Part shown: one piece after another, positions 1-8,570 of the stretch
Layout: the number at the start of each line of letters is the position of its first letter
How positions within the stretch are numbered: the first letter of the stretch is position 1
Origin: Metabacillus arenae
GTDB lineage: Bacteria > Bacillota > Bacilli > Bacillales > Bacillaceae
Direction: 5' to 3'
Assembly (NCBI RefSeq): GCF_014773385.1
Contig: NZ_JACXAI010000007.1
Span: 62,001-126,000, forward strand
Length of the DNA stretch: 64,000 bases
The notes under the pieces: generated by a model
Databases searched by the model: none
Told to the model about the DNA's origin: nothing
Seen by the model: the letters and a program-made list of their open reading frames with translations, nothing else
Translations under genes and position numbers: made by a program

Positions 1-102
1 TTCTGAGCTGCCTGACAAAATCAGTGGCTTAAATCAATCTTATTAAAGGCCGGCGTATTTTATAAATGTTTCCTTATTTTCATCCCTCACTTCTTCATTT
101 AA

Positions 103-132
103 TTGCAGATATAAATGTATATCGGATAAAAT
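103..132 (+). promoter_or_regulatory. sigma-A-like promoter of the aldose-epimerase-like gene
   Basis: TTGCAG (103-108) and TAAAAT (127-132) are separated by 18 bases, 34 bp before the start codon at 166. The RBS AAGGAGAG follows at about 151-158. This is pattern matching by eye in AT-rich DNA, so it is only a candidate. Bases 1-100 hold no gene that I recognise. Confidence 0.4.
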
Positions 133-165
133 AATGAAAATAAGTGCATATAAGGAGAGACAAAT

Positions 166-1038
166 ATGATCCATGAGCTTGAAAATGAAACGATTATCTT
201 AAGAATGAAGGAAGGGGGAGCCGAGCTTACGAGTGTGATGTTAAAATCGGATGGAACAGAATATATATGGCAGGGTGACCCAGCCTATTGGGGAAGACAT
301 GCGCCTGTTTTATTTCCAATTGTCGGCCGTCTTGTAAACGATACATATCTTGTAGATTTAAAGTCCTTCCATTTAACCCAGCATGGATTTGCTCGTGATA
401 TGATGTTTAAGGTAACCAATAAATCAGAAAAAAGTATCCGTTTTGTTTTGAATTCAACTAAAGGAACATTGGAGCATTACCCTTTTCCGTTTGAATTGTC
501 TATTACCTATATACTCGAGGACAATTCGGTTGTTGTCATATACTCTGTTCATAATATTGGTGATAAAGAAATGTTTTTCTCAGTCGGAGCACATCCAGCC
601 TTTAATTGCCCGATGAATAGTGGCGAAACATTTGAAGATTATTATCTAGAATTTGGGGAGATCGAAAACCTGGAAACTTATATATTGGAAGATGGTTATC
701 GGCAAAATTCCAAACGTAAAATTGCACCTCCCTCAAAGACGCTTCCTTTAGCCAAAAGCCTTTTCAAAGACGATGCTATCATTTTGGAAGAAATGAAAGA
801 AAATAAAATCTCCATCCGTTCTAATCGGCATGAAAGGTTTGTACAAGTTGAATTTCCGGATTTTCCTTTTATCGGAATCTGGACTCCTTATAATAAGGCA
901 CCCTTTCTATGTATCGAACCTTGGCAAGGCTTAGCAGATGAAATAGGGCATCCGGTGGAGCTGAGCAAAAAAAAGGGAATTCTTCCACTTGAAAGCGGCG
1001 GAACTTATACAGGTAAATTTAAAATCACTGTTGGATGA
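166..1038 (+). CDS. aldose 1-epimerase family protein (LacX-like)
   Basis: This 290-residue protein belongs to the galactose-mutarotase/aldose-1-epimerase beta-sandwich superfamily and most resembles the LacX-type subfamily. Visible landmarks are the WGRHAPVLFPIVGRL block (residues 42-56), HGFARD (73-78), GAHPAF with the conserved His143, and the C-terminal IEPWQGLAD segment near residue 250, which carries the acidic residue typical of the family. It is cytosolic, with no signal peptide. The family interconverts sugar anomers, but the substrate of LacX-type members is poorly defined, so the reaction is inferred. The start has a good RBS (AAGGAGAGAC). It is monocistronic, and no sugar operon surrounds it to suggest a substrate. 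Confidence 0.85.
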   Translation: MIHELENETIILRMKEGGAELTSVMLKSDGTEYIWQGDPAYWGRHAPVLFPIVGRLVNDTYLVDLKSFHLTQHGFARDMMFKVTNKSEKSIRFVLNSTKGTLEHYPFPFELSITYILEDNSVVVIYSVHNIGDKEMFFSVGAHPAFNCPMNSGETFEDYYLEFGEIENLETYILEDGYRQNSKRKIAPPSKTLPLAKSLFKDDAIILEEMKENKISIRSNRHERFVQVEFPDFPFIGIWTPYNKAPFLCIEPWQGLADEIGHPVELSKKKGILPLESGGTYTGKFKITVG

Positions 1039-1065
1039 TTTAAGAAAAAGCTCAAGGATCAGTCC

Positions 1066-1108
1066 TTGGCAGTCAAGTGCGCTGTTCGTTAACCTTTTTA
1101 GATGACTT
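1066..1108 (+). repeat. remnant of the dispersed intergenic repeat
   Basis: The stretch GCGCTGTTCGTTAACCTTTT and the following GATGACTTGG match the middle of the full repeat copies (compare 52690-52735: GTTGTTCTTTAACCTTTTTG, GACGGATTGG). The rest of the element is not recognisable here. A 62-codon open frame running through it is a by-product of the repeat, not a gene. Confidence 0.4.
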
Positions 1109-1314
1109 GGAATTTAAAAGTCTATTTCGGATGGATCCAGACATAAAGTTCCATTACAAACTTTTAGAATATTATCTTGAAAAAGAGGTATTTCCTTTAT
1201 TTAGCTGTACAACTTCAAATTTACAACTAATTTCCAAAATCAAATTCACATGGAAGCAGCAATAAGAGTTATAATGGAAGTGAACGAAAAAAGCAATAAG
1301 GATGGTGTGTTTCC

Positions 1315-1446
1315 ATGAAGAATCGAGACAAACGGAAAAAGAGGAAGCGTGACATTCTAAAGGATTATTTAAAAAACAAACTAAAGCCGCTTAGACCAAA
1401 AGAAGGAAAATCACCAGTTTCCAATCATAAACAGCATATTAGCTAA
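1315..1446 (+). CDS. small very basic protein (43 aa)
   Basis: An open frame of 43 codons starts at ATG 1315 behind AAGGATGGTG with about 7 bases of spacing and ends at TAA 1444-1446. The product begins MKNRDKRKKRKRDILKDYL and is strongly cationic, mostly Lys and Arg in its first half. It has no hydrophobic segment. I do not recognise a family. A possible weak terminator (GGGGGAGATA paired with TCTCTTCC, then TTTTTT) follows at about 1456-1486, which supports a short monocistronic unit. The RBS and terminator make it more likely real than a chance frame, but the case is modest. Confidence 0.4.
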   Translation: MKNRDKRKKRKRDILKDYLKNKLKPLRPKEGKSPVSNHKQHIS

Positions 1447-1560
1447 CGATTTTGCAGGGGGAGATACTTTGTCTCTTCCTTTTTTGTATGTTTTAAAAGA
1501 GTCTCTTTTTTATAGGAAATTACATTCACACAGTTTAAACTTATATTAGGTTAATTTTCA

Positions 1561-1685
1561 AAGGGGCTGTCCGAAAAGGTCAACTTCATTAAAAATTGAA
1601 AATCAAGAATGTTAATATATCAGCATTCTGAAACATGGAAAAGGGGCCTCCAATAGCCGAAAATCGACTTATTGGACAGCCCCTT
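1561..1685. mobile_element. candidate MITE with IS-like terminal inverted repeats
   Basis: A 125-bp segment is bounded by AAGGGGCTGTCC (1561-1572) and its exact reverse complement GGACAGCCCCTT (1674-1685). Similarity continues inward imperfectly: GAAAAGGTCA on the left against AATAAGTCGA when the right end is read inward. No coding frame lies inside. Ends starting GGGGCTGTCC are common among Gram-positive insertion sequences (from memory). An alternative is a large intergenic hairpin acting as a terminator, since T residues follow on the right. No convincing target duplication is seen. It lies in a 444-bp gap (1447-1890) that otherwise holds only AT-rich DNA. Confidence 0.4.
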
Positions 1686-1890
1686 TTTTGTGTTTTCTCG
1701 TTTAAGTAATTGGCAATTTTCGAAGTTGTTTAATGGAAGTTACATATTTGTTACGTATAAGTATGCAAATATTTCTCTAACAAAATCAACCTTTAATATA
1801 ATTGTAAATTTTTTTAATTAATTGAAATCAAGATGAAATATTGCTCATATGATGTATGAAAAAACACTAAACTTCATAAGGAGCCAAACC

Positions 1891-2649
1891 ATGAGGAAAA
1901 TATTCATATTGATTTCGTTGTTCTTTTTATTCTTTTTTGGTGCTGGTATGACAAAAGCATCTGCTGGAGGGAAACAATTAATTATTATCAATAAAGCAAA
2001 AAATGAACTAGCCTACTATGAAGGAAGCAGCCTAAAAAGTGTTTTCAAAGTGGCTACCGGCAGAAAGCCCTCTTACACCCCTGAGGGTAGATTCAAGATT
2101 GTCAATAAAATTGTGAACAGGCCTTATTACAAGAAGAAAATTCGAGGCGGAGACCCCCGTAACCCACTAGGGAATCGCTGGCTCGGCATAAATGCCAGAG
2201 GAACTTGGGGAACTACTTATGCTATTCATGGGAACAACAATCCAAGTTCAATTGGAAAGTATGTAAGCGATGGCTGTATAAGGATGTTTGATCACGAAGT
2301 AGAATGGCTTTTTAGTAAAGTAAAAGTGAATACACCTGTCATAATTACTACATCCAACAAGTCCTTTCAATCAATAGCATACTCTAATGGTTATAAAGTA
2401 AACGGCAGCAATAAACAGGTTTCAAAACCAGCTGTAACTACTGGCACTATGCTAAAAAAAGGACACCGTGGAAGTGAAGTGAAGGAGCTGCAACGCCTGC
2501 TCACTAACAAAGGATACAGCACAAAAGGAATCGATGGTATTTATGGTTCAAATACTGATAAAGCGGTTCGTAAATTCCAAAAGGACCGGAAATTAAAAGT
2601 AGATGGTGTAGTTGGTCCTGCTACAAAGAAAGCACTTGGGTTGTTTTAA
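1891..2649 (+). CDS. L,D-transpeptidase (YkuD domain) with C-terminal peptidoglycan-binding domain
   Basis: This secreted cell-wall enzyme (252 aa) links peptidoglycan stem peptides through meso-DAP residues, by family inference. The start chosen is ATG 1891, behind AAGGAG at 1878-1883; the frame stays open upstream to 1849, but that start has no RBS. Residues 1-26 form a signal peptide (basic MRK, a Phe/Leu-rich core, then KASA). The YkuD domain spans about 28-155, with the catalytic signature HGNNNPSSIG (113-122) and SDGCIRM (126-132; nucleophile Cys129). After a short linker, residues about 195-252 form a PG_binding_1 module (LKKGHRGSEVKELQRLL...DGIYG...DGVVGPAT). It resembles YkuD/YciB-type Bacillus enzymes but lacks the N-terminal LysM of YkuD. 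Confidence 0.92.
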   Translation: MRKIFILISLFFLFFFGAGMTKASAGGKQLIIINKAKNELAYYEGSSLKSVFKVATGRKPSYTPEGRFKIVNKIVNRPYYKKKIRGGDPRNPLGNRWLGINARGTWGTTYAIHGNNNPSSIGKYVSDGCIRMFDHEVEWLFSKVKVNTPVIITTSNKSFQSIAYSNGYKVNGSNKQVSKPAVTTGTMLKKGHRGSEVKELQRLLTNKGYSTKGIDGIYGSNTDKAVRKFQKDRKLKVDGVVGPATKKALGLF

Positions 2650-2660
2650 ATAAATCTATA

Positions 2661-2711
2661 AAAAGACCTTTCAGCCATATGTATTCAAACAAATATGAAA
2701 GGTCTTTTTTT
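2661..2711. terminator. bidirectional Rho-independent terminator
   Basis: AAAAGACCTTTCA pairs with TGAAAGGTCTTTT around an AT-rich loop, with T7 on the plus side and A-rich DNA on the other. It lies between the convergent L,D-transpeptidase gene and the small membrane protein gene. Confidence 0.85.
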
Positions 2712-2727
2712 ATTCTATTTGTTTTGA

Positions 2728-3015
2728 TTACTTTTCCGATACATCTTCACTTGCAGAAACTTGTTGACTATTTGAATGTGGCTTATCCTCTCTTATTCTA
2801 TCTGAAATAATATTAAGAAATTCAACAATTTCTGCTAAACCTAGTAAGACTAAGCCCAAACTAATACCTGCTAGAGACCAGCATAAAAAGGTAAACCAGT
2901 TTATCTCACCAAGTTCATTACCAAAGGTTGCCCCGGCAATAAGTGCAGCTGCAATAATAATCCATCCCATAAAAACTAGACTTACAGCAATTAAATTTTC
3001 TTTATTTTTCAGCAA
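2728..3015 (-). CDS. small membrane protein with two TM segments
   Basis: This 95-residue protein has two hydrophobic segments, about residues 8-32 (IAVSLVFMGWIIIAAALIAG) and 43-68 (FLCWSLAGISLGLVLLGLAE). It ends in a hydrophilic tail rich in Ser, Glu, Asp and Lys. It starts at TTG (3013-3015) behind the strong RBS AAAGGGGGA, and no ATG is better placed. I do not recognise a family or function. It is monocistronic and convergent with the L,D-transpeptidase gene, sharing its terminator. Confidence 0.7.
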   Translation of the reverse strand: MLKNKENLIAVSLVFMGWIIIAAALIAGATFGNELGEINWFTFLCWSLAGISLGLVLLGLAEIVEFLNIISDRIREDKPHSNSQQVSASEDVSEK

Positions 3016-3171
3016 AATAATCCCCCTTTCATACTAATACAAGATAATATTAACTTATATTGGAATGAAATGCTTTAAATTAGTAAAAATCATCGGCTGC
3101 CCTATTCCTTAGAGGAAAAATCCCTAGTTTATTAGTTACTATTTATTAAATGACATGAATCCTTAGCAAAA

Positions 3172-3218
3172 TAAAAAACAACCTCCTCATGCTAATTAAA
3201 TAACATAAAAGGTTGTCC
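3172..3218 (-). terminator. terminator of ackA
   Basis: Read on the minus strand, ACAACCTTTTATG is followed by an AT-rich loop, CATGAGGAGGTTGT and then TTTTTTATTTT. It lies 30 bp beyond the ackA stop codon. Confidence 0.75.
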
Positions 3219-3248
3219 AATAAAAATCCGGTACACATTTCGAGCCAA

Positions 3249-4439
3249 TTACAAAGCCAGCTTCACAACATCCCTTGCAATCATAACCTCTTCATTGGTA
3301 GGGATAATGATAACTTTTACCGGAGAGTGCGGATAACTGATAAATGTTTCTTCCCCGCGGACTTTATTTAGGGCTGGATCCCAGTATACCCCCATGAATT
3401 CGAGTCCAAGCATGACTCTTTCGCGAACTTCAATACTATTTTCGCCGATTCCGGCTGTGAAGATGATCGCATCTACTCCAGACATGCGGGCTGCATACGA
3501 TCCAATATATTTGTGAATCCGATTCGCGAATACTTCAAGAGCCGTTTCGGCACGTTCATTTCCTTCTTCAGCAGCTTGTGTAATATCCCGTAAATCACTT
3601 GATAAACCAGAAATACCTAATAAACCGCTCTTTTTATTTAATATTTCTAATACCTCTTCAGCTGTTTTCCCTGTTTTTTCCATAATAAACGGAAGAAGGG
3701 CAGGGTCAATATTTCCTGAACGCGTACCCATGGCTACACCTGCTAATGGAGTAAAGCCCATCGAAGTGTCGATTGAATGACCTCCTTCGATTGCTGCAAT
3801 ACTTGCCCCATTACCAAGGTGACAAGAAATTAAACGCAGTTGCTCTATGGGACGGCCTAACAGCTCAGCCGCACGCTCTGACACGTATTTATGTGATGTG
3901 CCATGGAAACCATATTTACGAATTCCATACTCTTTATAATATTCATACGGCAAGCTGTATAAAAATGACTGTTCAGGCATTGTTTGATGGAAAGCTGTAT
4001 CAAACACAGCAACTGCGGGAACATTAGGCAATACCTCTTTGAAAGCCTTAATTCCTACTACATTGGCTGGGTTGTGTAATGGAGCTAAGTCAGATAGTTC
4101 TTCGATAGCCGCCAGTGTTTCGTCCGATATTAGAACTGAGTCATTAAATTGTTCTCCGCCATGAACAACGCGGTGGCCGATCCCATTTATTTCATCCAAT
4201 GATTGGATGATTTCTAGATCTGTAAGCTTAGCTAATAAGATTTTTACAGCAACTGCATGATCAGGAATATCTGTTACTTCCGTTTGCTTTTCACCGTTTG
4301 TATCAGTAATGGTGAAAACTGCATTATCTAAACCAATTCGTTCAACTAAGCCTTTTGTGACAACATCTTCGTTTGGCATATCAAACAATTGGAATTTTAA
4401 TGAGGAACTTCCTGCATTAATCGCAATAATTTTTGACAT
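3249..4439 (-). CDS. ackA: acetate kinase
   Basis: This 396-residue acetate kinase interconverts acetyl phosphate plus ADP with acetate plus ATP, the last step of overflow acetate production with phosphotransacetylase. It carries the N-terminal nucleotide-binding motif [23 protein letters not shown], the catalytic-Asp region [22 protein letters not shown] and the C-terminal GIGENS segment. Length is typical for the family. The RBS is AAAGGGAGCG. Its neighbour upstream is ytxK, the B. subtilis arrangement, but here an intergenic repeat and a terminator separate the two genes. A cre-like site lies upstream, as expected for a CcpA-activated overflow gene. Confidence 0.98.
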   Translation of the reverse strand: MSKIIAINAGSSSLKFQLFDMPNEDVVTKGLVERIGLDNAVFTITDTNGEKQTEVTDIPDHAVAVKILLAKLTDLEIIQSLDEINGIGHRVVHGGEQFNDSVLISDETLAAIEELSDLAPLHNPANVVGIKAFKEVLPNVPAVAVFDTAFHQTMPEQSFLYSLPYEYYKEYGIRKYGFHGTSHKYVSERAAELLGRPIEQLRLISCHLGNGASIAAIEGGHSIDTSMGFTPLAGVAMGTRSGNIDPALLPFIMEKTGKTAEEVLEILNKKSGLLGISGLSSDLRDITQAAEEGNERAETALEVFANRIHKYIGSYAARMSGVDAIIFTAGIGENSIEVRERVMLGLEFMGVYWDPALNKVRGEETFISYPHSPVKVIIIPTNEEVMIARDVVKLAL

Positions 4440-4575
4440 ATTTTTTCGCTCCCTTTATCTTAGCTGGTAAAAGCAGGATATATAATAATATTTAATATAA
4501 TGACGATTCCTTTATAAAAACCTGACTTTTACATTTAAACACTGCTATCTAAAGTTTTCAAGTGCATATATAAAC

Positions 4576-4589
4576 TGCAATCGGTTACA
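4576..4589 (-). promoter_or_regulatory. cre-like CcpA site upstream of ackA
   Basis: On the minus strand TGTAACCGATTGCA fits TGWNANCGNTNWCA at 13 of 14 positions. It is centred about 143 bp before the ackA start, upstream of the region where the promoter must lie. In B. subtilis ackA is activated by CcpA from an upstream cre, so the position fits activation. The promoter itself is not clear. Confidence 0.5.
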
Positions 4590-4631
4590 GTTAAAAGTCT
4601 ATAAATTCTGAGAAATTGAATTCAAAGACCG

Positions 4632-4743
4632 AAAAGCTCAGGGGCGCTAGTCCTTCGGCGACAAGCATGGCGCCTAGCCGGCAAAGACGTCACGGCTAAC
4701 TTTAACGCGTTAATACTGTAATCTACTTAAACATTCTGAAACC
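4632..4743 (+). repeat. dispersed intergenic repeat, internally shortened copy
   Basis: The copy contains GAAAAGCTCA, TCCTTCGGCGACAAGCATGG and GCCGGCAAAGACG, then the AT-rich tail ACTTTAACGCGTTAATACTG...CTTAAACATTCTGAAA. The central GTTCTTTAACC block of longer copies is missing. Its tail runs directly into the T-tract of the ytxK terminator. Confidence 0.75.
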
Positions 4744-4781
4744 AAAATAAAAACTACGAGTAGTATACCCGTAGTTTTTAT
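4744..4781 (-). terminator. terminator of ytxK
   Basis: AAAAACTACG and CGTAGTTTTTA form the stem, with loop AGTAGTATACC. T-rich DNA lies on both sides, so it could work in either direction. It overlaps the last codons of ytxK. Confidence 0.75.
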
Positions 4782-5767
4782 CCTTTATTTTGTATGATCC
4801 ATTCGTCAATCTGAGCAATGACCGATTGCATCGCTTGTTTATTTGAAAACTTAGGAAGATTTACAAGAAGAGCTTGCTTTGGAGGTGAAATGTTTTCTGA
4901 TTTTTTCTGCAAAATAAAGATGCTTTTGGCATGCTGTTCACCTTTAAACAGGCTTACTGGCAATTGAAATAAACCTTGAATATATACATTTTCCTTTAAG
5001 AAAGCATTCAACTTTGGAGCTTGAGATGATTCAAATAAATGGTTTGGGATTATAAAAAATAAATATCCCCCAGGAAGTGTGTAGTTTATACTTTGTTCAA
5101 TAAAAAGGTGGTGAGCAAATGAGTGGCCTTCATCAGCCTTTAATTGATAGTTCTTAGCTCCCTCATCGTTAGGATAATAACCAACTGGTATATCGCAAAT
5201 CGTAATATCCACTGGATCAACGTAAAGTGGCTGCAGGCTGTCCTGATTATAAAATTGAACTGGATGCTGCTGGAGATTTGCGGTTACAAGCGCAAGCTTT
5301 AATAATAGATCATCAACATCACTTCCATAACTGTCAACCTCTATACCTTCAAGATCATTTAAGACGGTTGTTAGCAAATTCCCTGTACCCACAGCGGGAT
5401 CTAAAAGGCGAATTTTTTCTTTATGTAAAAATTTTTTTACTAAATAACTTAAAAATAAACCAACAGCATCTGGTGTCATTTGGTGATTCGGATGAGCCGC
5501 TTCCTTTAGACCTTTTAAAATAGCCAGCTGAAAAGCTTTTCTTAGCTCCTCTGCTTTAAATTGATTCAGATTTAGACTGCTGTACTTTTTCTTTAGTAAT
5601 TTTATAGTCGTTTCACTTAATCCCTCTTCATGAATCTCACCGTGAAAGAGGTTTTCCCCTGTCTCTGCCACTGCTTCAATATAAGGATACTTCAGCTCAC
5701 TTGCGATTAAGTCTGCTGTTTCGTTAATTAGTGAAAAAAACCTTTCAACATGAGTACCTTCTTGCAT
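4778..5767 (-). CDS. ytxK: class I SAM-dependent methyltransferase-like protein YtxK
   Basis: This 329-residue protein resembles N6-adenine DNA methyltransferases and is the syntenic equivalent of B. subtilis YtxK. It has an N-terminal helical part, then SAM motif I (DPAVGTGNLL). At the position of the catalytic (N/D)PPY motif it reads DIPVGYY, so the canonical proline pair is absent and amino-methyltransferase activity is doubtful. There is no restriction subunit or target-recognition domain nearby. The start ATG 5767 has RBS AAAGGAGAGG. In B. subtilis it lies next to ackA. Its biological role is not established. Confidence 0.88.
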   Translation of the reverse strand: MQEGTHVERFFSLINETADLIASELKYPYIEAVAETGENLFHGEIHEEGLSETTIKLLKKKYSSLNLNQFKAEELRKAFQLAILKGLKEAAHPNHQMTPDAVGLFLSYLVKKFLHKEKIRLLDPAVGTGNLLTTVLNDLEGIEVDSYGSDVDDLLLKLALVTANLQQHPVQFYNQDSLQPLYVDPVDITICDIPVGYYPNDEGAKNYQLKADEGHSFAHHLFIEQSINYTLPGGYLFFIIPNHLFESSQAPKLNAFLKENVYIQGLFQLPVSLFKGEQHAKSIFILQKKSENISPPKQALLVNLPKFSNKQAMQSVIAQIDEWIIQNKG

Positions 5768-5988
5768 TCATACCTCTCCTTTTCATCCTATATTATCATT
5801 TTAGTCGCTGTTATTGTAGCTTTGAAATAATGTTTGATTCATAACATCGCGCAATTCACGTTTGTATGTGCATTGCTTACAGGACCAGTTTGAACACATC
5901 TAGGGTATTCTACGATGTTGCGTGTATTTTTATTTTACAATAATATCACAGAACTCCAACAAATATTATAGTGCCTAATTTATGAAGC

Positions 5989-6023
5989 AAAAAAACGCAT
6001 CACTCATACATACAAGTGGTGCG
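5989..6023 (-). terminator. terminator of the aldo/keto reductase gene
   Basis: Read on the minus strand, CGCACCACT, a 10-base loop and AGTGATGCG are followed by TTTTTTT. Confidence 0.85.
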
Positions 6024-6046
6024 CCGATATGTTTTATCTGTAGTTG

Positions 6047-6889
6047 TTAAAATTCTTCATAAGCAGCAGGATCTTGATCGTTAATTCTGCCATCTGGGCG
6101 AGTTAATTCTGCAATCGTGCTCATTTCTGTTTCATTTAGAGAAAAATCAAAAATTGATATATTTTCAAGTTGTCGTTCAGGAGATGAAGATTTAGGAATT
6201 GGAATTGCCCCTAGTTGATAATGCCAACGTAAAATAACTTGTGAAATCGTCTTGTTATGATGGTCGGCAATCTTTTTAATCGTTTCATTTTGTAAAATGT
6301 CACTTGCTCGAGCTAATGGACTCCAGGATTCTGTTTTAATGTTGTTCTCTTCATGCCATATTCTTTGTTGTTCCTGGTTGAAAAATGGGTGTAATTCTAT
6401 TTGGTTTATGCTTGGCTTCGTGCCAGTTTCTTTTTCTAACCGCTCTATATGTTCTGGTAGGAAATTACAAACACCAATAGAACGTATCAGCCCCCATTTT
6501 TTAGCGTCAATTAATGCTTGCCAAGCTTCTACATAGTTATTTTGTTTAGGATTTGGCCAATGGATAAGATATAAATCATAATAGTCCAGATTTGCACGAT
6601 ATAGTGATTCTTGTATGGTAATGACAGCTTTATCGTACGCTTGATAACGACCTGGTAATTTGGATGTAATTCTTAATTCTCCCCTTGAAATCGAACTGCG
6701 TCGAACGGCTTCACCTACAGTTCCTTCGTTTTCATAATTATAAGCAGTATCAATTAGTCGATAACCTGCATCAATTGCACTATTTATAGCGACTGCACCT
6801 TCATTACCATTAAGTTTATATGTACCAAAACCTATAACTGGCAAAGTAACGCCATCATTTAGTGTAACCTCTGGGATTGATATACTCAT
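6047..6889 (-). CDS. aldo/keto reductase
   Basis: This 280-residue NADPH-dependent (beta/alpha)8 oxidoreductase has the complete AKR signature: GFGTYKL at the N terminus, LIDTAYNYENE with catalytic Asp and Tyr, the catalytic Lys in TSKLPG, and His in LIHWPNP. IPIPKSSSPERQLEN is the cofactor-binding loop near the C terminus. It resembles the 2,5-diketogluconate-reductase-like AKR5 group; the natural substrate cannot be read from sequence. It lies between ytxK and tpx, which are neighbours in B. subtilis, so it looks like a lineage-specific insertion. It is monocistronic, with its own terminator. Confidence 0.93.
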   Translation of the reverse strand: MSISIPEVTLNDGVTLPVIGFGTYKLNGNEGAVAINSAIDAGYRLIDTAYNYENEGTVGEAVRRSSISRGELRITSKLPGRYQAYDKAVITIQESLYRANLDYYDLYLIHWPNPKQNNYVEAWQALIDAKKWGLIRSIGVCNFLPEHIERLEKETGTKPSINQIELHPFFNQEQQRIWHEENNIKTESWSPLARASDILQNETIKKIADHHNKTISQVILRWHYQLGAIPIPKSSSPERQLENISIFDFSLNETEMSTIAELTRPDGRINDQDPAAYEEF

Positions 6890-7028
6890 AATTCATCACT
6901 CCTTTCAGTAATATTTTAAGATTACACCTATATGAATAGAAATCCAAATAATTGAACTGAGGCTACGTGCAGCCGGACAACGATAACTAGTTAATATTTA
7001 ATTAATTAAAAATTTCTAATTTTAAAAG

Positions 7029-7183
7029 AGAAGCACAAGGCACTAGCCTATCGGCGACAAGCACTTGGGCGAGTTCGCATGAAGTTTGTTCTATAACCTT
7101 CTTGACGGATTGGTTTATGACCTTGACAACAATTATCTTTAATACGTTAATACTTTAATTAATTAATTTAAACCCTATAAGAA
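7029..7183 (+). repeat. dispersed intergenic repeat
   Basis: GAAGCACAAGG, TATCGGCGACAAGCACTTGG, GTTCTATAACCTTCTTGACG, GATTGGTTTATGACC and the tail CTTTAATACGTTAATACTTT align with the other copies. The last tail bases touch the tpx terminator stem. It fills most of the 344-bp gap 6890-7233. Confidence 0.8.
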
Positions 7184-7209
7184 AGGCTCCGTTTCAATAA
7201 ACGGAGCCT
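7184..7209 (-). terminator. terminator of tpx
   Basis: AGGCTCCGTTT pairs with AAACGGAGCCT across a 4-base loop. The T-tract on the minus side is poor (TTTCTTATAG) and coincides with the repeat tail. Confidence 0.7.
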
Positions 7210-7233
7210 CATTCTTTATCCTAGAATATCAAA

Positions 7234-7734
7234 TTATTGAGCTGCTTTTGCAGCTTCGATCGCACCCTCATAATTTGGATGATTTGTAGCTTCTGCAACA
7301 TATTCTGCGAAAGTTACCTTATCATTTGAGTCTACTACAAAAACCGCTCTTGCCAGCAAACGAAGTTCTTTAATGTGAACCCCATATGCCTCTCCAAAGG
7401 ATAAGTCACGATGGTCAGAGACGGTTTGAACATTCTCAATTCCGTTCGCCGCACACCAGCGTTTCTGAGCAAATGGCAGGTCAACACTTACTGTTAAAAC
7501 TTTAACGTTGCCAAGCTTTGCTGCTTCCTCGTTAAAACGACGGGTTTGTGCATCACACACCCCAGTATCAATGGAAGGAACAACAGAAATGATCCGAACA
7601 CTTCCTTTTGAGTCTGCTAATGTTACTTCAGTTAAGTCATTTGCAAGAACTTTGAAATCAGGAGCTGTTTCTCCAACTGAAACTTCATTCCCCAATAATG
7701 TTACAGGATTACCCTTAAATGTAATTGATGCCAT
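7234..7734 (-). CDS. tpx: thiol peroxidase (atypical 2-Cys peroxiredoxin)
   Basis: Tpx reduces hydrogen peroxide and organic peroxides using thioredoxin. The 166-residue protein has the peroxidatic Cys60 in [13 protein letters not shown] and the resolving Cys94 in RWCAANG, the spacing expected of the family. The usual SIDTPVC proline is Gly here, a minor deviation. RBS AGGGAGGAAT precedes ATG. It sits between the ackA/ytxK block and gerW as in B. subtilis. Confidence 0.97.
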   Translation of the reverse strand: MASITFKGNPVTLLGNEVSVGETAPDFKVLANDLTEVTLADSKGSVRIISVVPSIDTGVCDAQTRRFNEEAAKLGNVKVLTVSVDLPFAQKRWCAANGIENVQTVSDHRDLSFGEAYGVHIKELRLLARAVFVVDSNDKVTFAEYVAEATNHPNYEGAIEAAKAAQ

Positions 7735-8075
7735 GAATGATTCCTCCCTAATAAAAGTATGTACAAAGTAAATATAACGAGATTATGAGAGGATTGCAAC
7801 GAAAGACCATTCATTTTCATAATCTTTTAAATTTAAATTAAAAAGTCTAAGTTATAATGGAAAAATCTAACTTCTATACAGATCATGATATGCATTTTAA
7901 ATGAATGCTTATATCTAAGAGATGATTGCCTTTTTAATATAAAAGAAGTTTTTATAAAGGCAAAGGGTAACTGCCAATTGCTTTAAGTCTACCTCAAGAG
8001 ATACCTCAAATCACGGAGTAATAGACTTTGTTACAATAGCAACAAAATTTGCGAAAATAAAAAACGGAGTAAAAA
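7735..8075. other. intergenic gap without a recognised feature
   Basis: About 340 bp of AT-rich DNA between tpx and gerW. I see no convincing reading frame, RNA or repeat copy in it. It must hold the tpx promoter. Confidence 0.4.
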
Positions 8076-8095
8076 AGGACATCCAAATTAGATGT
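8071..8095 (-). terminator. terminator overlapping the gerW stop codon
   Basis: On the minus strand GGACATC, loop TAATTTG and GATGTCC are followed by TTTTTT. The gerW stop TAA is the start of the loop, so the last codons form the 5' arm. Confidence 0.85.
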
Positions 8096-8555
8096 CCAAA
8101 TCATTATTTTTATTTTTTATTGATTCATTTTTATTAGAATCGTCTTTTTTAAAGAGATGCTGAATTTTTTCAACAGTGGCTGGCGCTGCCTCTAATATTT
8201 TTTCATACAAATGGGTGCTTTCATCTAAATGAAGCATTTTCACGCCATTCGTACCAACAATTAAAAAGGCGATAGGTGTAATAGATACTCCGCCCCCGCT
8301 TCCTCCGCCAAATGGAAGCTTATGTTTAGAAGAAGAAGGAGTACCTGGTTGTCCTACATTCTGTTTTTCTTCCATTCCCTGACCGCTAAATTCACTTCCC
8401 CCAGCCGCAAACCCAAAGCCTACCTTTGATACTGTCAAAATGACACTGCCATCTGGCGTCTCAACAGGGTCACCAATTATTGTATTCACATCAATCATTT
8501 GCTTTAAATTTTCCATGGCAGTTTTCATTAAGCCTTGAATGGGATGTTCACTCAT
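8088..8555 (-). CDS. gerW: sporulation protein YtfJ/GerW
   Basis: This 155-residue member of the YtfJ/GerW family is, by family knowledge, needed for proper germination of Bacillus spores. Its features are the N-terminal HPIQGLMKTAMENLKQMIDV segment, a Gly-rich central region (KLPFGGGSGGGVSITPIAFLIV) and a short charged Lys/Asn-rich tail. The RBS is AAGGAGGC. It follows ytfI by 15 bp and is probably co-transcribed with it. A forespore promoter is expected but I could not identify one. Confidence 0.95.
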   Translation of the reverse strand: MSEHPIQGLMKTAMENLKQMIDVNTIIGDPVETPDGSVILTVSKVGFGFAAGGSEFSGQGMEEKQNVGQPGTPSSSKHKLPFGGGSGGGVSITPIAFLIVGTNGVKMLHLDESTHLYEKILEAAPATVEKIQHLFKKDDSNKNESIKNKNNDLDI

Positions 8556-8570
8556 AAAAAAAAGCCTCCT

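Noticed and set aside
1077-1265. 62-codon open frame after the aldose-epimerase gene
   Set aside because: Its beginning encodes the same text as repeat copies (RCSLTFL against GCSLTFL at 52.7 kb), so it is a by-product of the intergenic repeat.
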